DNA from: Nocardioides marmorisolisilvae
GTDB taxonomy: Bacteria > Actinomycetota > Actinomycetes > Propionibacteriales > Nocardioidaceae
Reading direction: 5' to 3'
Length of the DNA stretch: 64,000 nucleotides
NCBI RefSeq assembly: GCF_031656915.1
Contig: NZ_CP134227.1
Span: forward strand, 930,001 to 994,000
Position numbers and translations under genes: made by a program. Of this stretch, positions 49,749-58,573 are shown one piece after another (positions within the stretch are counted from its first letter, which is position 1; each line of letters starts with the position of its first letter). Below the pieces are notes generated by a model, which saw nothing but the letters and a program-made list of their open reading frames with translations, was not told the origin of the DNA and did not search any database.

Positions 49749-51689
49749 ATGACCATCACAAATGAGGGCACGCAAGCGGTCGCCAACGACGTCTCGCCGA
49801 AGGACCGGCTCAACGGCGCGCGAGCTGTTGCACAAGCGCTCATAGACAACGGTGTCACAGACCTGTTCGGCATTCACGGGTACATCAACCCTGTGATCGA
49901 GGAGGCCTGTCGCCTTGGCGCCCGCATGTGGCACTTCCGCCACGAGCAGGCGGCCGGCTTCGCAGCAGAGGCCTACGGCCGCATGACACGGCGACCCGCG
50001 GTCTTCTTCGTCTCCGCGTCCGCGGGCATGGCCAACGCACTGTCCTCGCTCTCTCAGGGCATCGGCACCCGCAGCCCGATCATCCTCCTGGTCGGCCAGC
50101 ACGGCACCGCCGGCGACCGGCTCGGCATCCTGCAGGAGGGCTATGCCGCCGACTGCTTCGAGTCGGTCGCGAAGTGGACCAAGCGGCTGACCGACTGGGA
50201 GCTCAACTCATACTGGGTCCGCAAGGCGCTGGTCGACTCGGTGACCTACCCCGCCGGTCCGGTGGTCCTGGAGCTCCCGCTCAACAACCAGTGGGCCTAC
50301 GGCGACGCGCCACAACGGAAGTACGTCCCGGGGCAGGGCGCCCTACCCGTCGTGCCCATGACCCAGGCCGACCCGGCGCGCATCGACCGCGCAGTCGAGC
50401 TCCTACACAACGCCGAGCGGCCGGTCATCATCGCAGGCGACGGCGTGCACTGGTCGGACGGATCTGCCGAGATCACCGCGCTGGCCGAGTACCTCAACGC
50501 GCCCACCGGCGGTCGGCGCACCGCTCGAGGCGTGATCGATGAGCGCCACCCACTCGCCCTCAAGTCAAGTTTCCGCGGACCGCTGCTGCGCTCGGCCGAC
50601 GTCCTGCTCACCGTTGGTCTCCGCGCAGGTGAGCTGGAGTCGTGGTTCGAGACTCCCGACTGGCCGGACGCCTCGCGCGTCACCTATATCCAGGCGCAGG
50701 AGAGCGCCGAGGACGTCTGGTGGGGCCTGGACTCCGAGGTGAACCTCGTCGGCTCCAGCAAGCTGCTCCTTAGACAGCTGCTCGACGGGCTCCGCGAGTG
50801 TGCGGGCTCCGACGCCCCCCGAGAGCGGCCCGACTGGCTCCAGACGCTGGCCACGGCTCGTGAGAAGGCCGAGGAGGCGCGCACCGCCTACCTCGACCGG
50901 GTCACCGACCGCACCCCGATCCACACCAAAGAACTGGCCGAGGCGATCGCCGCGGAGGCGAACGAAGACGCGATCTTCATCTACGACTCCTACCAGGGCT
51001 CGCTGTACCTGACCGACGCCGTCTCCGCGATTGAGTCCGGGCAGATCCTCGACGCGGGTCCGCGGGTGGCACTCGGCCAGGGCGTCGGCATGTGCTTCGG
51101 CGCCGGCATCGCCAAGCCGGGACGCCAGATCGTAAGTCTGATCGGGGACGGAGGCATCGGACTGGCCGGCATGGACATCGAGACCCTGACCCGCTACGAG
51201 GTTCCTGCCGTGCTCGTGATCCTCAACAACAGCTCGTGGGGCGGCAACTCGCTCATGCACGACGACATCCAGCCCAACATCGGGTCTTGGGACATGACGC
51301 CCGGTCTGCGCTACGACAAGGTCTTCGAGCCCTTCGGCTGCCACGTCGAGCACGTAGAGAACTCCGCCGACCTCCGCCCCGCGCTGCGACGCGCCTTTGA
51401 CTCGGGCAAGGTCGCGGTCGTCAACGTGGTCGCCGACTCTGAGAGCATCGAGGCCTCGGTGCCGTGGCTTCGCCTGAAGATCGGCGAGTTCTACAGCCGC
51501 GGCATCGACGACCTTCCCGACGCGATCCGCCAGCACTTCCGTGTCCTGCCGGCCATCGAGATCCTGCGGCTTCACAAGTCTGCCGCAGACAACGGCACAC
51601 AAATCCCGATGTCCTTCATGGCCTCGCTCTCCGATCGGTCCGAGTCCGAGCTCATAGAACTTGCCGACAAGACTTCGTACCGCTACTGA
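49749..51689 (+). CDS. Thiamine-diphosphate-dependent enzyme (acetolactate-synthase/acyl lyase-like)
   Basis: This 646-residue enzyme of the pyruvate-oxidase-like ThDP family has three domains. The N-terminal PYR domain carries the catalytic Glu E66 in FRHEQAAGFAAEAYGR, a central domain follows (about 205-340), and the C-terminal PP domain has the ThDP motif IGDGGIGLAGMDIE...ILNNSSWGG (about 464-495). It is about 60-80 residues longer than acetolactate synthase. Relatives include benzaldehyde lyase, 2-hydroxyacyl-CoA lyase and oxalyl-CoA decarboxylase. With a divergent CoA ligase and thioesterase, cleavage or carboligation of an acyl-CoA is conceivable. The reaction is not determined. Confidence 0.8.
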   Translation: MTITNEGTQAVANDVSPKDRLNGARAVAQALIDNGVTDLFGIHGYINPVIEEACRLGARMWHFRHEQAAGFAAEAYGRMTRRPAVFFVSASAGMANALSSLSQGIGTRSPIILLVGQHGTAGDRLGILQEGYAADCFESVAKWTKRLTDWELNSYWVRKALVDSVTYPAGPVVLELPLNNQWAYGDAPQRKYVPGQGALPVVPMTQADPARIDRAVELLHNAERPVIIAGDGVHWSDGSAEITALAEYLNAPTGGRRTARGVIDERHPLALKSSFRGPLLRSADVLLTVGLRAGELESWFETPDWPDASRVTYIQAQESAEDVWWGLDSEVNLVGSSKLLLRQLLDGLRECAGSDAPRERPDWLQTLATAREKAEEARTAYLDRVTDRTPIHTKELAEAIAAEANEDAIFIYDSYQGSLYLTDAVSAIESGQILDAGPRVALGQGVGMCFGAGIAKPGRQIVSLIGDGGIGLAGMDIETLTRYEVPAVLVILNNSSWGGNSLMHDDIQPNIGSWDMTPGLRYDKVFEPFGCHVEHVENSADLRPALRRAFDSGKVAVVNVVADSESIEASVPWLRLKIGEFYSRGIDDLPDAIRQHFRVLPAIEILRLHKSAADNGTQIPMSFMASLSDRSESELIELADKTSYRY

Positions 51690-52474
51690 GGCTGTTCAGG
51701 TGCTCAAAGTGATTCGAGATTGGTCAGCTGACAAGCGGATCCGGAAGGCGCCAGCTGACGACTTCGAAAGCACGATCAGAGCTCGCGAACGTCTTCGTCA
51801 GCGCGTCCTGGGCCAGCTCGAGCAGGACGGGTCACCGCTTCCCCGGCCTTGTGGCCGACTTGCTCGCCCCAAAGAGACTTGAGGCCATCGACGCTGTGGC
51901 CGGCGCTGCCCCGGAGATCACGCCAACTATGAGGCGCTTCCTGACTGACCCTTCACATTGTCCCGTCAGCGTGCCCGTCCGACGACGTGTCACGGGAACC
52001 GTTGGCAGGCGCGTCTTACCGCCGCGATAGGTCGTCCAAGACGACCTTATGTGTCGGCGTCGGGCACTCGCCTCGGTGCCGAGGACCTGAGTTCAGTTGA
52101 TCTGGTCGCTCTTCCTCTTGCTGACCGTCTTGCTCTTGTTCTTGCCGTTCTTCGTCCTCACCTGCTGCCAGCTCTACTGCCGACCGACCACGCATCGCCG
52201 GCATGTGGTCGCCGGTGGGTATCAACTGAAACTGACCGCCGCGGGCTCCGGTGCTAGCCGAGCCGCGCAGCGCGCTGGCTCCGCATGCGAGTCGGGCGAG
52301 CCTTGGTGGGCCCGAAAAGATCGCTATTTTCCAATACCTCGCCACGACATGGTATTTTAGGCATTCGCGAGGTGCGCCTGCGACGGCCGCGAGGTCGTCG
52401 TGGGCGGTCGCGCGGACGCCCTTCGCCGAACAAGCGCTCGGCCCCTGATGCAAAGCGACCTCGGGCGTCATGGG
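51690..52474. other. Region without an intact gene after the ThDP enzyme
   Basis: Only fragments are visible. A plus-strand stretch near 51850-51950 reads LLAPKRLEAIDAVAGAAPEI, then TPTMRRFLTDPSH, but is out of frame with any start. A hydrophobic plus-strand frame at 52097 (MIWSLFLLLTVLLLF) lacks a ribosome site. An imperfect AATACC-N12-GGTATT repeat lies at 52333-52356. This stretch looks like the left part of a block of foreign DNA inserted before the xdhC remnant. Confidence 0.5.
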
Positions 52475-52769
52475 TTAGCGAATCTGTTCCACCTCGACTC
52501 GCTCGAACGCTGCGTCAGCGGCAAGTTCATTGACGAAGATCACGACGTTGGTTCCGTCGGCATGCGGAGAAGTTGGGGGACTGTAGATCTTCCGGGGAGG
52601 GACCGAGGGCATGCAGGTCCTCGGGGGTGATGCGCAAGACGTTTGCTGCGCTGACACGGAGCTCGTAGACGTACCGGCGTGCTTTCGGTCTCAGAGGTTG
52701 GGAGTCGATGGCGTGCTGACCCTCAGCGATAGCGGTCTCGCGCTGCTCGGAGGTGTAGATCGCTGCCAA
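52475..52769 (-). pseudogene. Small unknown gene, apparently frameshifted
   Basis: From the ATG at 52769 the frame reads MAAIYTSEQRETAIAEGQHA, later ARRYVYELRVSAANVLRITP and EDLHALG, a plausible small soluble protein. It then continues into a low-quality tail. A second frame over 52475-52580 reads TNVVIFVNELAADAAFERVE and VEQIR before a stop, also coding-like. One indel near 52600 would join them into about 97 residues. I do not recognise the family. It is divergent from the DUF6884 gene. Confidence 0.45.
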
Positions 52770-52848
52770 GCCTTGGCCTTCCAGTGAGCGAAACCGGTTC
52801 TTGCTGGTAGGCCGAGCCTAGTGGGGGTTCTTGCCGGTTTTCCGGGGT

Positions 52849-52870
52849 TCTGTCGGACAACTCCGACAGA
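52849..52870. promoter_or_regulatory. Perfect 9-bp inverted repeat at the start of the DUF6884/GIY-YIG gene
   Basis: TCTGTCGGA-caac-TCCGACAGA ends nine bases before the ATG at 52879 and occupies the place of a ribosome site. It could be an operator, or an RNA hairpin controlling translation of a leader. Confidence 0.6.
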
Positions 52871-52878
52871 CTTGGCCC

Positions 52879-54339
52879 ATGGCCGACTGGAGCCCACTGC
52901 GAGCCCTGCTCACCACTGTCACCGACTCGGTCACTCTGAGCTGGGATGACCTGGACGTGCTCGTCGGCGGGCTCCCGCCCTCCGCGTACAACCACTCTGC
53001 GTTCTGGAAGGGTGCGCGTAGCGGCTGGCCGGGGTTCTTGACGACCGACGTCCGGGTAGGCGATTCAGTGACGTTTGTTAGGAGGGGAGCTGCGCTGCCG
53101 TCGCCGGCTCATAGGCCCCTCCCCCTGGCCGGCGCCGGTCCCGACAACTCGACCTCGTCGGACGTCATCCTGATCGGCTGCGTGAAAGGGAAACTTCCGA
53201 CCGCGGCGCCGGCCAAGGACCTCTACGTGTCGCCGCTCTTCCGCAAGGGCAGGGCGTACGCCGAACGCGCTGGAGTCCCCTGGTTCATCCTCTCCGCCCA
53301 TCACGGACTCGTCGCACCCGACGACGAGCTCGAGCCGTACGACCTCCGACTGAGCGCGACCTCCCGGCAGTACCGACGCGAGTGGGGCGAAGGTGTCGTG
53401 GCAGCGCTGCGTATGGTTCTCGGATCAATCGATGGGCTGAGCATCGAGATCCATGCAGGGTCGGCCTACGTGGACTCGATCCGAGATGAGCTGCGCTCGG
53501 CGGGTGCAACGGTCGTCGAGCCTCTCGCAGGGCTGGCCCTAGGGCCGCGACTCGCGTGGTACGGCGACCGGGCGATCGCCCCGGCACCGCCAGTAACTGC
53601 GCCCGACATGGATGAGTTGGTCGGCAACCTCCTGCAGGCAGACGAAGCCATCTCACCCGCAGAGTTCCTGGCGACCGGCGCCTCAATGTTCCGTTCCCCC
53701 GGCCTGTACAGCTGGTGGGCGGATGCGGACGGTGCTGCGGATATGGCGGTCGGCCTTCGTCACCCAATCGAACCCGGCCTCATCTACGCCGGGCTGGCCG
53801 GTGCCACACGGTCGGGCGGCCGGAAGTCGAAGAACACGCTGTGGGGTCGCATCAAGACGATGCATCTCGGCGGGCGACATGAGTTCTCGACTTTTCGCCT
53901 CAGCCTTGGGTCGGTCCTAGCGGAGTCAAGAGGAGACCAGGAGATCGACGAGCCGGGGCTGACGACCTGGATGCACGAGCACCTTCGGCTCATCGCCGTG
54001 CCCGTCGACGACCCCGACACCCTTGGCGACGTCGAGACCGAGGTGCTGCAGCAGCTGGATCCACCTCTGAACCTCGACAAGGTGGCGCGCAACCCACTGC
54101 GGACTGAACTCTCCGCACTCAGGAAGAAGTACGGGCGCGCACGCCCGACTCCACCACGGACTGACTCAACTCGTAGACGGCACGCTCTACGCAGCCGCCG
54201 GAGACGGACCGACGGCGCTCCCTCCGGTGCCGACGAGCATCGCCGCACCAGGCTCTCGGGGAGCGGAGCTGAAGGTGGCGACGACCGTACTCAGGGCGAC
54301 GGTCTCACCGGACCGCCGCCAGCTCAACACCTCGGGTAG
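52879..54339 (+). CDS. DUF7662-DUF6884-GIY-YIG fusion protein, possible nuclease
   Basis: Three parts are visible in 486 residues. Residues about 8-75 (LSWDDLDVLVGGLPPSAYNH and SVTFVRR) resemble DUF7662. Residues about 92-225 (VILIGCVKGKLPTAAPAKDL, FILSAHHGLVAPDDELEPYD) resemble DUF6884. Residues about 274-420 (GLYSWWADADG, LIYAGLAGATRSGG, LWGRIKTMHLGG, LQQLDPPLNLDKV) have the order of a GIY-YIG nuclease fold. The last ~60 residues lie antisense to the xdhC remnant and are probably read-through after a recombination junction near 54150. GIY-YIG enzymes cut DNA; with the two DUFs this may be a repair or defence protein. The domain calls are from motif memory. Confidence 0.65.
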   Translation: MADWSPLRALLTTVTDSVTLSWDDLDVLVGGLPPSAYNHSAFWKGARSGWPGFLTTDVRVGDSVTFVRRGAALPSPAHRPLPLAGAGPDNSTSSDVILIGCVKGKLPTAAPAKDLYVSPLFRKGRAYAERAGVPWFILSAHHGLVAPDDELEPYDLRLSATSRQYRREWGEGVVAALRMVLGSIDGLSIEIHAGSAYVDSIRDELRSAGATVVEPLAGLALGPRLAWYGDRAIAPAPPVTAPDMDELVGNLLQADEAISPAEFLATGASMFRSPGLYSWWADADGAADMAVGLRHPIEPGLIYAGLAGATRSGGRKSKNTLWGRIKTMHLGGRHEFSTFRLSLGSVLAESRGDQEIDEPGLTTWMHEHLRLIAVPVDDPDTLGDVETEVLQQLDPPLNLDKVARNPLRTELSALRKKYGRARPTPPRTDSTRRRHALRSRRRRTDGAPSGADEHRRTRLSGSGAEGGDDRTQGDGLTGPPPAQHLG

Positions 54340-54351
54340 TACCTCACGCAT
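54141..54351 (-). pseudogene. N-terminal remnant of an XdhC/CoxI-family gene
   Basis: Starting four bases after the flavin-reductase stop, the frame MREVLPEVLSWRRSGETVAL continues with STVVATFSSAPREPGAAM. After a one-base slip near 54208 it gives SVSGGCVERAVYELSQ and VVESG. These are the conserved first ~70 residues of XdhC/CoxI proteins, which insert the sulfurated molybdenum cofactor into Mo hydroxylases. The rest is missing because DNA carrying the GIY-YIG gene begins there. The molybdenum enzyme itself is not in the window. Confidence 0.75.
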
Positions 54352-54355
54352 CCGC

Positions 54356-54877
54356 TCACCAAAACCAACCGGCTTCGACGCCGTCGGGGGACATCTTGTG
54401 ATAAGCGCCGCGGTAGAAGACGAGGGGCACGCCCTCGCGATGGAACGCGGCAACCACGCGACCGAAGACGACCAGATGATCGCCGGCGGTCACGGCCGAG
54501 TCGAATTCGCACATCGTCCAGCCGAGCGAGTTCGGGACGACCGGAAGATCTCCATCGACCTGCTCCGCTGCGAAGTGGGCGAACGGATCTTCCTTCGACT
54601 GGGCGAAGATACGTGAGATGTGCTGCTGGCGCTCGGACAAGAAGTTGACGACGAAGGCACCACGCTCCTGGAGCGCGACCGACGTCTTCGAGTCCGCCCG
54701 GAAGCACGCAAGCAACAGAGGCGGGTTCAACGACACCGAGGTGAGGGAGTTCGCGGTCATGCCGTAGGGCACACCTTCGGACGACGTGGTGATCACGACC
54801 ACGCCGGTCGCGAAGACACCCATTGCATTACGCATCGCACGCGGGTCGAGATGCCCGGCGGTCGCTTCGTCCTCAGT
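54356..54877 (-). CDS. Flavin reductase of a two-component monooxygenase (HpaC-like)
   Basis: This protein of about 173 residues has the flavin-reductase fold: MRNAMGVFATGVVVITTSSE, MTANSLTSVSLNPPLLLACF, FVVNFLSERQQHISRIFA and HLVVFGRVVAA. The GTG at 54877 overlaps the monooxygenase stop (GTGA) and is favoured over the ATG at 54922, which would lie 50 bases inside that gene. It supplies reduced FAD or FMN to the preceding oxygenase. Confidence 0.85.
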   Translation of the reverse strand, partial: TEDEATAGHLDPRAMRNAMGVFATGVVVITTSSEGVPYGMTANSLTSVSLNPPLLLACFRADSKTSVALQERGAFVVNFLSERQQHISRIFAQSKEDPFAHFAAEQVDGDLPVVPNSLGWTMCEFDSAVTAGDHLVVFGRVVAAFHREGVPLVFYRGAYHKMSPDGVEAGWFW

Positions 54878-56339
54878 CACCTCGGCCACCTCTCTCCAGC
54901 CCCTCCAGTCCTTCCCGATCACCCAGCCGTGCCTCGACCGCGCGCAGGCCGGGCTCGAAGTCGAACCAGTCGAACGCCTCGCGCCATTTCACAGACGCAG
55001 CGCCTCCGATGAGTGCTTCGAAATGCTGCGAGCGACCTGCGAACTCACTTCCGATGACATCCCAGGCGAGGCGAAGCAGCCCATGGCGTTCCACGTAGTC
55101 GCCACCCCTCGGAGTCGCGAGGCGCTTGACGTCTTCGAAGACGATCGAGTCCAGACCCGACACCGCGCTGGGCAGTTCGAGGATCTCTCCCCCGACCAGG
55201 TCCCGCAGTATCTGGACCGCACGCGCATGGGCCGTGACCTGTTGAGCGACCCCCGCCGTGAGGTACCGGGGGTTCGGGCACAACAGGTCGGTCTCCTCGA
55301 AGGGCTCCGCGGTGACCTCGGCTGCCAGGACCGCCGCCTCAGCAAGGGTCGCGATCGCACCGAGCTCACCCAGGAGCTCGCGCGTACGCACGCTGCCATC
55401 GGTCTCCTTCAGTGAGGCGATCTGGCGCCCAAGAGTGGCGATGAACTCCAACTTCACTCCGAGGCGCACCAGATTCTGGTGTTTGGCGAGCAGGAAGCCA
55501 GGAGTCCTCGTGAACTGTTCGCGTACGGCGTAGACGTCCGCGCAAACGAAGACGTCCTCCCAAGGGACGCGAACATTATCGAACACCACCAGGGCGTCGA
55601 CTTCGTCGAATCGACCGGCCAGGGGCCCGGTCGATCGGCCCGCTTGCGCGTACGAACGTCGACAGTGGACTCGCAGTCCGGGAGCATTGACAGGAACGAC
55701 GAACGAGAGCGCAAGGGCACTGTCATCGGCCGTCAGCGGATTCACGCAGGTGACGAAGATGTGATCACTGATCGCTGCGGCCGCGCCCGGCTGCTGAGCT
55801 CCGGACACGACGATGCCGCCCGAGTCGCGGCTCACGAGATGGACCTGTGTATAGATCCCCGTTTCATCCAGCGTGCGTTGCAGTTGCGATGGAGGGGGAA
55901 CGGTGGCATAGGTGAAGTAGAGAGACTCGTCCAGCAAGCGTCCGTGCCAGGAACGGACGTTCGCACCGAGTTCGAGGTCGCCCCGATCGAACACGTCGGC
56001 TCGACTCGCAAGGCCCCCGATGATGGCCGCCACATGGTCCGGAGTCCGCGTGAGCCAACCGCTGCTCAGAGCCGCCCACGTACGTATGGACTCGGTCCGC
56101 CTTGCCAGCTCGAGTGGGGTCTTGGCCAGCGCGAAAGGCGTCAGAACGAGGTCACCTCGCCGGTGATCGACGGTATGCATCGGCTCCGGCATGTTGAGCG
56201 CGACGTCGTACATCCTGGCGACAGATCCGATAACGCCCGCGAAACCCGAATCGAGGGTCACATCGTCGACCCTACGGCCGTCCACGTAGACCTCACGACC
56301 GTCGCGCAACGACTCGAGGTAGTCCGCGCCCGACCTCAT
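54873..56339 (-). CDS. 4-hydroxyphenylacetate 3-monooxygenase-like (HpaB-family) flavin oxygenase
   Basis: This protein of about 488 residues starts MRSGADYLESLRDGREVYVD, the standard HpaB N-terminus, and has the acyl-CoA-dehydrogenase-like fold. Visible blocks are DLVLTPFALAKTPLELARRT, VHLVSRDSGGIVVSGAQ and VVFDNVRVPWEDVFVCADV. An in-frame GTG at 56354 is an alternative start. Members hydroxylate phenols or related rings using free reduced flavin; the reductase is the next gene. The substrate could be a phenol or N-heterocycle, which the sequence does not tell. Confidence 0.85.
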   Translation of the reverse strand: MRSGADYLESLRDGREVYVDGRRVDDVTLDSGFAGVIGSVARMYDVALNMPEPMHTVDHRRGDLVLTPFALAKTPLELARRTESIRTWAALSSGWLTRTPDHVAAIIGGLASRADVFDRGDLELGANVRSWHGRLLDESLYFTYATVPPPSQLQRTLDETGIYTQVHLVSRDSGGIVVSGAQQPGAAAAISDHIFVTCVNPLTADDSALALSFVVPVNAPGLRVHCRRSYAQAGRSTGPLAGRFDEVDALVVFDNVRVPWEDVFVCADVYAVREQFTRTPGFLLAKHQNLVRLGVKLEFIATLGRQIASLKETDGSVRTRELLGELGAIATLAEAAVLAAEVTAEPFEETDLLCPNPRYLTAGVAQQVTAHARAVQILRDLVGGEILELPSAVSGLDSIVFEDVKRLATPRGGDYVERHGLLRLAWDVIGSEFAGRSQHFEALIGGAASVKWREAFDWFDFEPGLRAVEARLGDREGLEGLERGGRGD

Positions 56340-56358
56340 GCGGGCCCCTGACACGCGA

Positions 56359-57024
56359 TCATTGTGGATCCTCGCTCGAGTGCAGGATCCTTCGCACGAG
56401 ACGACGGACCTTGTCCAGCAACACCTTCACGATCAGTGACAGACCGTTGATCGGCGTGCTCACCGCTACGGCGCCTGGGACGGATCGAGACGTCAACTCA
56501 TCGCGCGATTCCGGTGAATCGTGGCTGTGTCCGGCAGAGGGTGAGTCCGGCCCGTCGGCGTCCTCGGCGCGCAGCCGTGCGGCCAGGTTGTCCGTCATCT
56601 GGGCGATGATCCGCATGGCCACCTCGTCCATGAGGCCGCGGCCGAACTGCGCGGCACGGCCGGCAACCTGGTAGGTCACGTCGACCTGCACGCGCGATGT
56701 CGACGGATCGGCGGCGCCGTCGAGGACCGCCATCTTGATCTCGGCCGTTGCACGACCGGCGCCGGTCGTCTCGTCCCCGTCCGCCTTGAGTACGGCCAGC
56801 CGGCTATCGGCGTCGGTGTGGAGGATCTCGGCCTTCCCCTTGTAGCTGACGGTGACCGGACCCATCTTGATCTTGACCTTCCCGAGGTAGCTGCCGCCCT
56901 CCTCGCCCACGAATTCAGCGCCAGGGATGCAGGTCATCACCTCCGGGACGTCGAGCAAGGAGCGATAGACGCGCTCGGGGGAGGCGCCGATCTCGATTTC
57001 GTCGTGGAGTTCCGTTTGACTCAC
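56359..57024 (-). CDS. CoxG-like SRPBCC-domain protein
   Basis: This 221-residue protein has an N-terminal SRPBCC ligand-binding fold of the CO-dehydrogenase subunit G type (EIEIGASPERVYRSLLDVPE, MTCIPGAEFVG, YLGKVKIKMGPVTVSYKGKA, VTYQVAGRAAQFGRGLMDEV). A flexible acidic linker and a basic, hydrophobic C-terminal tail (LIVKVLLDKVRRLVRRIL) follow. CoxG tethers Mo hydroxylases to the membrane through such a tail. The neighbouring xdhC remnant supports a lost molybdenum enzyme. Confidence 0.82.
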   Translation of the reverse strand: MSQTELHDEIEIGASPERVYRSLLDVPEVMTCIPGAEFVGEEGGSYLGKVKIKMGPVTVSYKGKAEILHTDADSRLAVLKADGDETTGAGRATAEIKMAVLDGAADPSTSRVQVDVTYQVAGRAAQFGRGLMDEVAMRIIAQMTDNLAARLRAEDADGPDSPSAGHSHDSPESRDELTSRSVPGAVAVSTPINGLSLIVKVLLDKVRRLVRRILHSSEDPQ

Positions 57025-57083
57025 CCATTCCTGGCTCTAATCGCTCTACTCGCCCTCGACGGCGATCGGTACCTGTGCGACTT

Positions 57084-58571
57084 TCACGACAGTCGGATGA
57101 CGACCGACTTCGTCTCGATGTAATGGTCGAGGACCTCCCGACCCATCTCCCGGCCCCATCCCGACTGCTTGAAGCCGCCGAACGGAATAGCCGCGTCGAA
57201 GGCGCCGTACGTATTCACCCACACCGTGCCGGCCTGGATGAGCTGGGCGGTTCGGTGAGCCCTGTTCAGATCCCGGGTGAAGACGCCGGCCGCCAGCCCG
57301 AACGGGGTGTCGTTGGCCTGGCGCACCAGCTCGTCGGGATCCTCGAAGGGGATCGCCACCACGACAGGTCCGAAGATCTCCTCGCGTACGACCTTCATGT
57401 CGCCCGTCGTGTCGGCCAGCACCGTGGGCTCGAGGAAGTAGCCCTTCCCTTGCGGCCGGTTCCCGCCGGTCAACGCCGTTGCCCCTTCGTCCTGGCCGGA
57501 GCGGACATAGCCGCACACGCGCTCGAGTTGCTCGCTGGAGATCAGTGGGCCCATCGTCGACTCGGGGTCGAGTACGGGCCCGACCTGGAATCCGCGTGCG
57601 ATCTCGGCAACACCCTCGATGACCTCGTCGTAGACCTTGCGATGCACGAACAGGCGCGAACCGGCGTTGCAACACTGGCCCTGGTGGAAGAAGATCGCCT
57701 GAGCCGCGCCGGGGATCGCGATGTCCAGATCCGCATCGTCGAACACGATGTTCGGCGATTTGCCTCCAAGTTCGAGCGATACCCGCTTCAGGTTGCCGAC
57801 AGCGGCCCCCACGATCAACCGACCGACCTCCGTCGACCCGGTGAACGCGATCTTGTCGACGCCTGGGTGTGCGGCCAGCGCGGCACCCGCCTCATGGCCG
57901 TAGCCGGTCAAGATGTTGACCACACCTGCCGGCACGCCGGCTTCGACGACGAGCTGACCGAGCCTCAGCGCGGACAGCGGGGTCTGCTCAGCGGGCTTCA
58001 AGACGATGGTGCACCCGGTGGCCAGCGCCGGACCGATCTTCCACGAGGCCATGACGAGGGGGAAGTTCCACGGAATGATGCCGGCGACGACCCCGACCGG
58101 TTCGGACCGGGTGTAGGCCACGTACTCGTCGGGAGAGCTCATGGTGAAAGGCATCGTATGACCCTCGGTCTTCGTCGCCCATCCAGCCATGTAGTGGAAC
58201 ATGTTGGCGGTGAGTACGACGTCGGAGCTGCGGGCCACCGATAGGACCTTGCCGCTGTCGATGGCCTCCAACATCGCGAGTTCATCGGCGTTCTCGAGGA
58301 TCAGGTCACCGATCCGGTGGATCACGCGGCCACGGTCGGCAGGGGTCATCCGTCGCCAGGCAGACCCTGGCTCGAAGGCTCGCCGTGCCGAACGAACCGC
58401 GGCGTCGACGTCCTCTGCCCGCGCACGCTGCAGATGTGCGATCACCTCCTCGGTCGACGGATCGACCGACTCGAAGGTCTCGCCCGAGAGCGCCGGTATC
58501 GACTCGCCATCGATGAGGAGCCCCGGAGGCGCAGCCAGGAATGCCTGCGTTGCATCGTTGATAGTGGTCAT
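57084..58571 (-). CDS. NAD(P)-dependent aldehyde dehydrogenase
   Basis: This 495-residue ALDH-superfamily enzyme has the coenzyme site (IIPWNFPLVMASWKIGPALA, FTGSTEVGRLI), the catalytic Glu in VSLELGGKSPNIVF, Cys in FHQGQCCNAGSRLFVHRK and the C-terminal GWGREMG block. The length is normal. It begins two bases after the aminotransferase stop, so both belong to one operon. It would oxidise an aldehyde produced by deamination or ring cleavage in the pathway. Confidence 0.9.
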   Translation of the reverse strand: MTTINDATQAFLAAPPGLLIDGESIPALSGETFESVDPSTEEVIAHLQRARAEDVDAAVRSARRAFEPGSAWRRMTPADRGRVIHRIGDLILENADELAMLEAIDSGKVLSVARSSDVVLTANMFHYMAGWATKTEGHTMPFTMSSPDEYVAYTRSEPVGVVAGIIPWNFPLVMASWKIGPALATGCTIVLKPAEQTPLSALRLGQLVVEAGVPAGVVNILTGYGHEAGAALAAHPGVDKIAFTGSTEVGRLIVGAAVGNLKRVSLELGGKSPNIVFDDADLDIAIPGAAQAIFFHQGQCCNAGSRLFVHRKVYDEVIEGVAEIARGFQVGPVLDPESTMGPLISSEQLERVCGYVRSGQDEGATALTGGNRPQGKGYFLEPTVLADTTGDMKVVREEIFGPVVVAIPFEDPDELVRQANDTPFGLAAGVFTRDLNRAHRTAQLIQAGTVWVNTYGAFDAAIPFGGFKQSGWGREMGREVLDHYIETKSVVIRLS

Positions 58572-58573
58572 AC

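Noticed and set aside
52097-52360. Hydrophobic plus-strand frame (MIWSLFLLLTVLLLF)
   Set aside because: No ribosome site, no conserved partner, and the frame lies among degenerate fragments; the hydrophobicity comes from a ctt/ctc-rich stretch.
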